A stretch of DNA of 5,619 bases from Peptococcaceae bacterium (GTDB lineage: Bacteria; Bacillota; DSM-12270; Thermacetogeniales; Thermacetogeniaceae), in assembly GCA_003160265.1 (NCBI GenBank), contig PLQY01000090.1:272-5890 (forward strand). The letters are read 5' to 3'. Below are positions 1 to 4,437 of the stretch, in pieces; the first letter of the stretch is position 1; every line of letters starts with the position of its first letter. The notes beneath the pieces were generated by a model. The model ran no database searches. It had not been told where the DNA came from and saw only the letters and a program-made list of their open reading frames with translations. Position numbers and translations under genes: made by a program.

Positions 1-37
1 CCACTGAAGCCAAGACCCAGTTAATCTAGGGGCGTAG

Positions 38-81
38 CCGCTCTTATTCCACCGCTTCGAGGAAGCGGGGCATTAGAGCGG
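38..81. repeat. Long imperfect inverted repeat (stem-loop) upstream of the rplS promoter
   Basis: The arms are 38-58 and 62-81 around a 3-nt GAG loop (59-61). The outer stem CCGCTCT/AGAGCGG is 7 bp and perfect. The inner stem CCGCTTC/GAAGCGG is 7 bp and perfect, extended by two C-G pairs (49-50 with 69-70) past a single bulged A at 51. Between them lie two A-T pairs and two mismatches. In all, 18 bp pair over a 21-nt arm. No T tract follows on either strand, so it is not a classical intrinsic terminator. It could end transcription of the upstream gene (trmD by synteny) in another way, protect a 3' end, or be one copy of a dispersed palindromic repeat. The structure is seen directly; the role is unknown. 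Confidence 0.75.
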
Positions 82-99
82 GTAGTCATCTGTCAAATG

Positions 100-128
100 T
101 TGTGGATCAGGTGTTGCTATGCTATAAT
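100..128 (+). promoter_or_regulatory. Putative sigma-A promoter of the rplS operon, extended -10 type
   Basis: A perfect TATAAT at 123-128 is preceded by TGC at 120-122, giving an extended -10 element. Seventeen bases upstream is TTGTGG (100-105), a weak -35 matching TTGACA only in its first three bases. An extended -10 often compensates for a poor -35. The start of transcription would fall near 134-136, about 40 nt before the rplS start codon. Position and motif fit a dedicated promoter for the ribosomal protein operon; no experimental start is known here. Confidence 0.7.
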
Positions 129-134
129 AAGCGG

Positions 135-150
135 CAGTGCTCCGGCACTG
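135..150 (+). promoter_or_regulatory. 5' leader hairpin of rplS mRNA with UNCG tetraloop
   Basis: CAGTGC (135-140) pairs perfectly with GCACTG (145-150) around the loop TCCG, giving C(UCCG)G, a member of the very stable UNCG tetraloop class. Weaker pairs (G134-U151, or C132-G154 with G133-C153) could extend the stem. It would begin almost at the first transcribed base and end 8 nt before the SD. Firmicutes have a described short L19 leader motif ahead of rplS that is thought to bind L19 for autogenous control. Whether this hairpin belongs to that motif was not tested, so the regulatory role is inference; simple 5'-end stabilisation is the alternative. Confidence 0.5.
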
Positions 151-158
151 TTCGTATT

Positions 159-165
159 AAGGAGG
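159..165 (+). promoter_or_regulatory. Strong Shine-Dalgarno of rplS that fixes its start
   Basis: AAGGAGG at 159-165 is a perfect anti-16S match, 9 nt before ATG 175. It decides the start: the upstream in-frame ATG at 97 lies before the -10 element, has no SD, and would add 26 residues not seen in L19 proteins. Confidence 0.85.
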
Positions 166-174
166 ATCAAGATT

Positions 175-519
175 ATGCCAGATATTATCAAGATGGTGGA
201 CCAGGACTATATGAAGAAGGAGATACCGCCTTTTCGGTCTGGCGATACCGTAAAGGTTCATGTAAAGGTGGTCGAGGGAAGCAGGGAGAGGACCCAGGTG
301 TTTGAGGGCACCGTGATCAGAAGGCGTGGGGGTGGTCTCGGCGAGACCTTCACCGTTCGCCGGATATCCTATGGTGTGGGTGTCGAGAGGACCTTCCCGC
401 TGCATTCCCCGCGCCTGGACAAGATCGAGGTCGTACGCAGGGGCAGGATCCGGCGGGCGCGGCTCTATTACCTGCGTGAACGAGTTGGCAAGGCTGCTCG
501 CATCAAGGAAAGGAAGTAA
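175..519 (+). CDS. rplS: 50S ribosomal protein L19
   Basis: This 114-residue protein has the normal length for bacterial L19. L19 is a structural protein of the large subunit, located at the interface with the 30S subunit. The sequence follows the family from end to end: an N-terminal helix (about residues 1-17), then [17 protein letters not shown], the basic loop [33 protein letters not shown], and the hallmark C-terminus [20 protein letters not shown]. The start is set by the perfect SD at 159-165. It is the first gene of a tight run, with lepB starting 3 nt after its stop. Expression is probably driven by the extended -10 promoter at 100-128 and possibly tuned by the leader hairpin at 135-150. 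Nothing is unusual in the protein itself. Confidence 0.97.
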   Translation: MPDIIKMVDQDYMKKEIPPFRSGDTVKVHVKVVEGSRERTQVFEGTVIRRRGGGLGETFTVRRISYGVGVERTFPLHSPRLDKIEVVRRGRIRRARLYYLRERVGKAARIKERK

Positions 520-522
520 CCG

Positions 523-1056
523 ATGTCTACCCAGCCCGGCGAAACAGGGAATGTGCCCGTGTGGCGGGATCTTTTGGAGTCTGTTGTCCTGGCCGTGGTC
601 CTGGCGGCGCTGCTCCGGATGTTCATCATCCAGCCTTTCTACATTCCATCAGCATCTATGGAGCCGACGCTGCTTATCAATGACCGGATCATCGTCAACA
701 TGCTGGTCTACCGCTTTCATCCACCGCAGCGCGGCGATGTCATCGTGTTTCGTTATCCGCTTGATCCCTCTCGGGATTTTATCAAGAGGCTGATCGCCTT
801 CGGTGGTGAAACCGTGGAGGTCCGTAACAATAACCTGATTATCAACGGGGTGCGGATTGCGGAGCCGTACCTGCCTCACGAGTTTATGGCCGATTACGGT
901 CCCTTTAAAGTGCCGCAGGGTTCTTATTTTATGATGGGTGACAACCGGAACAACAGCGATGACAGCCGTGACTGGGGCGCCGTTCCCCAGAAGAACCTCA
1001 TCGGCAAGGCATTTCTGATCTACTGGCCGCCGGGGCGAATGAGGCTGATCAAGTGA
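523..1056 (+). CDS. lepB: Type I signal peptidase
   Basis: This 177-residue membrane-anchored serine protease (peptidase family S26) cleaves signal peptides from proteins exported by Sec or Tat. A single hydrophobic segment at about residues 17-36 anchors the N-terminus, leaving the catalytic domain outside. The conserved boxes are all visible: SASMEPTL with the nucleophile Ser45, RGDVIVF (70-76), IKRLIAFGGE with the general base Lys88, and GDNRNNSDDSRDWG (139-152). Length and the single anchor match the short Gram-positive SipS-like type rather than the two-anchor E. coli enzyme. An AGGAA-like SD lies inside the end of rplS, and the gap to rplS is only 3 nt. The stop TGA overlaps the GTG start of the next gene, so translational coupling is likely. 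The link with rplS and ylqF is a conserved Firmicute gene order, not a functional complex. Confidence 0.96.
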   Translation: MSTQPGETGNVPVWRDLLESVVLAVVLAALLRMFIIQPFYIPSASMEPTLLINDRIIVNMLVYRFHPPQRGDVIVFRYPLDPSRDFIKRLIAFGGETVEVRNNNLIINGVRIAEPYLPHEFMADYGPFKVPQGSYFMMGDNRNNSDDSRDWGAVPQKNLIGKAFLIYWPPGRMRLIK

Positions 1057-1868
1057 CAGACGCCAACGGAGTCAATGTTCACCGCCGGAGGGTCGCTGCG
1101 ATAGCCTCCAGCCTGAAGGTGGTGGACCTGATCTGTGAACTGGTGGACGCCCGCTGTCCCCAAACATCCAGCAGCCCGGCCGTGGCCGGGCTGATCTTGA
1201 ATAAACAGCACCTGCTGGTATTGAACAAGGCCGACCTTGCCGATCCCGGGACCACCAAGGCCTGGCTTGTTTTTTTTAAGGAACAGGGAAAAGAGGCTGT
1301 GGCGGTGGATGCCAAAAGCGCCGGCGGCTTCCGTGAGCTGTGGAAGATCCTGGGTGCTCAAACACTGGTGCTGCACCGCTCTTTGCAAATGAAGGGCCGC
1401 CGGTCCCGCGGCTTACGGGTGGCGGTGCTCGGTATTCCGAATACCGGCAAGTCCACCTACCTGAACAGGCTGATCGGGCGCCAGACCATGCGAACGGGCG
1501 ATCGGCCCGGTCTGACCAGGGGACCGCAATGGGTGCACCTGACCGATTCAGTCTCTGTTCTGGATACCCCCGGTATCATGTCGATCTCGAGAGTCGGTGC
1601 CGATGGCAGGTTTAAATTGGGAGCGATCGGTTCTGTAGAAACCCGTGGCTCCCGGGCGGAAGAAACTTGCGAGCGGCTGCTCGCCTTTTTAAAAGAATAC
1701 TACCCTGCAGTTGTCGGGAGCATTTCGCTGGAGGAGATCGCCGGCGCCAAGGGTTTCCTGATGGGCAGCGGCCTACCGGACATCCAGCGGGCCAGCGATT
1801 TCCTGCTCGACCAGTTTCGCAGCGGTAGGCTGGGGCGCATCTCTCTTGAAAAACCCAGTAATGGGTAA
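1053..1868 (+). CDS. rbgA: Circularly permuted ribosome biogenesis GTPase, RbgA/YlqF family (divergent)
   Basis: This 271-residue GTPase of the YlqF/YawG family acts late in 50S assembly in Firmicutes. The motifs come in permuted order: G4 NKAD (58-61), a G5-like DAKSAGG (86-92), G1 GIPNTGKS (127-134), G2 region GDRPGLT (149-155) and G3 DTPG (171-174). The C-terminal part ends in LGRISLE, as in RbgA. The GTG start overlaps the lepB stop (GTGA), with GAGG at 1041-1044 as SD, and no better in-frame start was found. Three things are odd. The family's N-terminal WFPGHM box is not recognisable, with only His10 near the position of the catalytic His9 of Bacillus subtilis RbgA. The usual WPK segment after DTPG is missing. 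The linker before the last helical region appears about a dozen residues shorter. The final residues PSNG and the stop come from a heptamer repeat. A housekeeping role is likely, but reduced GTPase activation is possible. Confidence 0.88.
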   Translation: MTDANGVNVHRRRVAAIASSLKVVDLICELVDARCPQTSSSPAVAGLILNKQHLLVLNKADLADPGTTKAWLVFFKEQGKEAVAVDAKSAGGFRELWKILGAQTLVLHRSLQMKGRRSRGLRVAVLGIPNTGKSTYLNRLIGRQTMRTGDRPGLTRGPQWVHLTDSVSVLDTPGIMSISRVGADGRFKLGAIGSVETRGSRAEETCERLLAFLKEYYPAVVGSISLEEIAGAKGFLMGSGLPDIQRASDFLLDQFRSGRLGRISLEKPSNG

Positions 1869-1884
1869 TGGGTAATGGGTAATG
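1859..1884 (+). repeat. TAATGGG heptamer tandem repeat (3.7 copies) at the end of ylqF
   Basis: TAATGGG is repeated three times (1859-1879), then TAATG. The first copy encodes the last residues of the YlqF protein and the second supplies its TAA stop. Because 7 is not a multiple of 3, each further copy shifts frame, but one TAA occurs in every frame within three copies. Short 7-nt tandem repeats of this kind occur in intergenic DNA of various bacteria; their function is unknown. Confidence 0.9.
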
Positions 1885-1904
1885 AGCGTTGATGAACCTG
1901 GCGT

Positions 1905-1925
1905 TGTGAGGTGAGAGGCGTGAGG
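1905..1925 (+). repeat. Degenerate GTGAGG heptamer triplet in the ylqF-rnhB gap
   Basis: Three adjacent 7-mers, TGTGAGG, TGAGAGG and CGTGAGG, share a purine-rich core. They keep the same 7-nt period as the flanking blocks, which suggests a common origin or mechanism. The copies are degenerate, so this is less certain than the TAATGGG block. Confidence 0.55.
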
Positions 1926-1967
1926 TTGGCGGCCTCCGAGTTTCCGTTCAAGAAAGCGTGACCTAAA

Positions 1968-2621
1968 ATGAGCAATAATTCATCACTCATCACTCATCCC
2001 GAATTGGAACGGCTGTTGCGGCTGCACATGTATGAGCGGGCGCTCTGGCGGGACGGCGTTGAACTGGTGGCGGGAATCGACGAGGCCGGACGGGGACCTC
2101 TGGCCGGCCCCGTGGTGGCGGCAGCGGTGGTCTTGAGGGGGCAGTTGCTCCTCAGCGGCCTGAACGACAGCAAGGTAGTCCCTCCTGTGCATCGCCAGGC
2201 GCTGGCCCGGGAGATCAAGCTGCAGGCCCCGGCCTGGGCGGTAGGGGTCATTCCGGTCGGGCTGATCGAGAGGCATAACATCCTCCAGGCAACCTACATG
2301 GCCATGAGGGCGGCCCTGAACCGCCTCCAACTGCGCCCGGAACACGTGCTGGTCGACGGCTGGGCACTGCCCGGCATCTCTGTTGAACAGACCCCGATCA
2401 TCAAGGGCGATGCCAAAAGCGCGGCCATCGCCGCCGCTTCCATCATTGCCAAGACCACCAGGGACGCCATCATGACCTACTACAGCCGGCTGTACCCCAG
2501 ATATAACTTTGAGCAGAATAAAGGCTATCCGACCCCGGACCACCTGGAGGCGTTGAACCGGTTTGGGCCCTGCTTCATCCACCGGCGTACCTTTCACGGG
2601 GTCAGGGAGAAGCTGGATTGA
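1968..2621 (+). CDS. rnhB: Ribonuclease HII
   Basis: This 217-residue endonuclease cleaves the RNA strand of RNA-DNA hybrids and cuts 5' of single ribonucleotides embedded in DNA, starting ribonucleotide excision repair. Catalytic acidic residues are visible: Asp38 and Glu39 in the IDEAGRGPLAGP box, Asp130 in LVDG and Asp148 in IKGDAKSAAIAAASIIAK. The GRG at 41-43 is the signature for recognising the RNA-DNA junction. The later blocks YPRYNFEQNKGYPTPDH and GPCFIHRRTF are also standard. The start is uncertain. ATG 1968 has no clear SD, and its codons 5-10 lie in a heptamer repeat. Family-like sequence begins around residue 12 (ELERLLRLHMYERALW), so the in-frame ATG at 2028 or TTG at 2004 are alternatives. 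The gene lies 99 nt after ylqF in the usual Clostridia order. Confidence 0.95.
   Translation: MSNNSSLITHPELERLLRLHMYERALWRDGVELVAGIDEAGRGPLAGPVVAAAVVLRGQLLLSGLNDSKVVPPVHRQALAREIKLQAPAWAVGVIPVGLIERHNILQATYMAMRAALNRLQLRPEHVLVDGWALPGISVEQTPIIKGDAKSAAIAAASIIAKTTRDAIMTYYSRLYPRYNFEQNKGYPTPDHLEALNRFGPCFIHRRTFHGVREKLD
1982..1998 (-). repeat. ATCACTC heptamer repeat inside the start of rnhB
   Basis: Two full ATCACTC units (1982-1995) plus ATC are seen. Read on the minus strand this is GATGAGTGATGAGTGAT, close to the TAATGGG/TAATGAG units at 1859-1886 but in the opposite orientation. The two blocks thus flank about 95 nt like degenerate inverted ends. The repeat lies within the annotated rnhB reading frame, encoding S-L-I-T-H. 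Confidence 0.8.
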
Positions 2622-2657
2622 ATTTGGCGATACGTCTATTCGGGAGCGAGGGCGGCA

Positions 2658-3017
2658 ATGACCAAGCTGAGACAAGACACCGGGATCAAGGGCGAGCAGA
2701 TCGCCCTTTCCTTTCTTTTAGGGCTCGGTTACGTGTTGATGGCCAAGAACTGGCGCTGTCGCAGCGGTGAGATCGACCTGATCATGATGGATGGATCCAT
2801 AATGGTCTTCGTCGAGGTCAAAGCGAGGCGTGGGACAAGCTACGGCCTACCGCAGGAAGCAGTGGGGGGTAAGAAGCAGGCGAAGATCAGGCGCCTGGCG
2901 CAGTACTACCTGATGGGCGCCAAGCGAAAGGAGCAGGAGTTGCGCTTTGATGTGATGGCGGTCACTTTTCCAGGCGATCAGGAGCCGCTGATCGAGCACT
3001 TAAAAGGGGTTTTCTAG
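2658..3017 (+). CDS. yraN: YraN family (UPF0102) endonuclease-fold protein
   Basis: This 119-residue protein matches the YraN/UPF0102 family in length and sequence. That family has a restriction-endonuclease-like fold, usually sits beside rnhB, and has no settled biochemical role. The core motifs are present: Gly12-Glu13 at the N-terminus, NWRCRSGEIDLI (31-42) with Asp40, and VFVEVKARR (50-58) with Glu53 and Lys55, together a PD-(D/E)xK arrangement. LRFDVMAV near the C-terminus is also typical. The N-terminal stretch ALSFLLGLGYVLMAKN is the usual helix-turn before the first strand. ATG 2658 is preceded by GGGAG at 2642-2646, a spaced but acceptable SD, and lies 36 nt after the rnhB stop. Nuclease function is inferred from the fold; a link to DNA repair or recombination is a guess from context. 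Confidence 0.93.
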   Translation: MTKLRQDTGIKGEQIALSFLLGLGYVLMAKNWRCRSGEIDLIMMDGSIMVFVEVKARRGTSYGLPQEAVGGKKQAKIRRLAQYYLMGAKRKEQELRFDVMAVTFPGDQEPLIEHLKGVF

Positions 3018-3162
3018 GCAAGTGGTGTGAGTACAGTATACATGCCGCAAACGGGTATGATGAAGCCCATTCTTATGCTAAGATCAGGCTTGAAGAATCC
3101 GTTTGAAGACTCAACGGGTAGGATCCTGGTAAGCTTATCGGGCGCTTGGATGGAGGAAATAT
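3018..3162 (+). promoter_or_regulatory. Intergenic region with candidate promoter for the larA-like/glcD unit
   Basis: This 145-nt gap separates the housekeeping cluster from the metabolic pair. TGC-TAAGAT at 3076-3084 resembles an extended -10 and is close to the rplS element (TATGCTATAAT versus TATGCTAAGAT), but there is no convincing -35 at 17-18 nt. Two copies of TTGAAGA (3090-3096 and 3103-3109, 13 nt apart) would lie just downstream of the predicted start point, an operator-like position. A GTATAC palindrome lies at 3036-3041. No U-tailed terminator hairpin for yraN was seen. GGAGG at 3152-3156 is the SD of the next gene, 6 nt from its ATG. The promoter call is tentative. Confidence 0.35.
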
Positions 3163-4413
3163 ATGAAGCTCCCTGTCATGTATCAGGCGCGTTACAAACT
3201 ACCGGCGATAGCTTTAAGCGACGTGCAGGGCGAAGTCGGCAGGCTGCTTGAAGAATCTGCATTTTGGGAGAAGGTCGAGCCAGGGGCCAAGATCGGGCTG
3301 ACGGCCGGAAGCAGGGGCATCGCCGACATTGTTCCGATCCTCTCGGCAACGGTACGCTTTATTAAAGAGCGGGGTTGCCAACCCTTTATCATACCGGCAA
3401 TGGGCTCCCATGGCGGGGGCACTCCGGAAGGCCAGTTGAAACTGCTGGCCGGCCTGGGAATCACCGAAGCAGCGCTTGGGGTTCCGCTGGTGGCGAGTGC
3501 AGAGGCGGTCAGGATCGGCGAGGTGGGGCCTGGGGTTCCGGTCTATGTCAACCGCGTCGCCCTGGAGATGGATGGGCTGATCGTCATCAACCGGGTCAAG
3601 CCGCACACCTCCTTTCACGCCCCGATAGAGAGTGGTCTGATGAAGATGCTGGCGGTGGGGTTGGGCAATCCACAGGGAGCGGCGGCGCTGCATAGCTATG
3701 GCATCAGAGGACTGGAATCATTTATCCCACTGTTAGCCGCATACATAATGGGACACCTCCCGGTTCTGTACGGGATCGCCATTGTGGAAAACGCTTACGA
3801 ACAGACAGCTCTGCTTGCCGGCATAGAGCCGGAGCAGTTCTATGAACGAGAGCAGGATCTCCTGAAAACGGCGCGCGCATTAATGCCGAGTCTGCCCTTC
3901 GATGACTTGGACTTGCTGGTGGTCAGGTCGATGGGAAAGCGCTTCAGCGGTACAGGGATGGATACCAACATCATCGGGCGCCTGCGCATTCAGGGGGAGC
4001 CGGAGCCGGAACGCCCGCGCATTAAGCGGATCGCCGTGCTGGACCTGGACGAGCGTTCGAAGGGGAACGCCCTCGGGATCGGACTGGCCGACTTCACCAC
4101 CGACCGCCTGCTGGCCAAGGTCGATTGGACGGCGACGTATCTCAACGTGCTCAGCACCACCTTTGTGATGCGGGCGATGGCGCCGATGCATTTTGCCACC
4201 GACGATGAAGCGTTATCCGCTGCCCTCAAGAGCCTGGGCGGTGAAGAACAGGAAGACGCACGGGTCCTGGTGATCGATAATACGCTGGATCTGTTCCGGA
4301 TCGAGCTCTCGGCGGCACTGCTTGGAGAGGCCCGTGGCCAACCCCACCTCGTCATCGAGGGAGATGGGCGCCGGATGCAGTTTGCAGGCGGGAAATTGGA
4401 AACGGCCAGTTGA
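3163..4413 (+). CDS. LarA-like (DUF2088) nickel-pincer racemase/epimerase family protein
   Basis: This 416-residue cytoplasmic protein belongs to the lactate racemase superfamily. Its members use a covalently bound nickel pincer nucleotide to racemise or epimerise 2-hydroxyacids. The N-terminal domain shows TAGSRGIADI (47-56), IPAMGSHGGGTPEGQ (77-91) and INRVKPHTSFHAPIESGLMKMLAVGLG (142-168); a later block is SGTGMDTNIIGR. His83, His148 or His152, Lys161 and His177 are candidate equivalents of LarA His108, His174, Lys184 and His200. The Lys161-His177 spacing of 16 equals that between Lys184 and His200. The wording of the motifs fits the DUF2088 subgroup distinct from classical LarA, so lactate should not be assumed as substrate. 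ATG 3163 has a good SD (GGAGG). glcD follows after 24 nt. No larB, larC or larE cofactor genes are in the window. The family call is firm; the reaction is inferred. Confidence 0.85.
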   Translation: MKLPVMYQARYKLPAIALSDVQGEVGRLLEESAFWEKVEPGAKIGLTAGSRGIADIVPILSATVRFIKERGCQPFIIPAMGSHGGGTPEGQLKLLAGLGITEAALGVPLVASAEAVRIGEVGPGVPVYVNRVALEMDGLIVINRVKPHTSFHAPIESGLMKMLAVGLGNPQGAAALHSYGIRGLESFIPLLAAYIMGHLPVLYGIAIVENAYEQTALLAGIEPEQFYEREQDLLKTARALMPSLPFDDLDLLVVRSMGKRFSGTGMDTNIIGRLRIQGEPEPERPRIKRIAVLDLDERSKGNALGIGLADFTTDRLLAKVDWTATYLNVLSTTFVMRAMAPMHFATDDEALSAALKSLGGEEQEDARVLVIDNTLDLFRIELSAALLGEARGQPHLVIEGDGRRMQFAGGKLETAS

Positions 4414-4437
4414 AGACCATTAGGGGAGGTGTCATCG

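Noticed and set aside
1..29. Possible 3' tail of an upstream gene (frame ending TAA 22-24 or TAG 27-29)
   Set aside because: Two frames stay open from base 1 to a stop, but 7-8 residues are too few to identify a product. TrmD is expected by synteny only.
97..174. N-terminally extended L19 starting at ATG 97
   Set aside because: The ATG lies upstream of the TATAAT box, has no SD, and the extra 26 residues are foreign to L19. The perfect SD supports ATG 175.
1859..1998. CRISPR-like array in the ylqF-rnhB gap
   Set aside because: The units are 7 nt, directly adjacent without unique spacers, and differ between blocks, so this is a simple tandem repeat region.
1983..2675. Long reading frame of 230 codons on the minus strand opposite rnhB
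   Set aside because: It is antisense to a clear RNase HII, has no recognisable domain, and is the kind of shadow frame expected in GC-rich coding DNA.
3001..3015. AAAAGGGGTTTT at the end of yraN as a terminator
   Set aside because: The stem would be only four A-T pairs and lies inside the yraN coding sequence.
3027..3251. Small 74-codon + strand frame between yraN and the larA-like gene
   Set aside because: It starts at GTG without SD, overlaps the larA-like coding region in another frame, and its residues match nothing recognisable.
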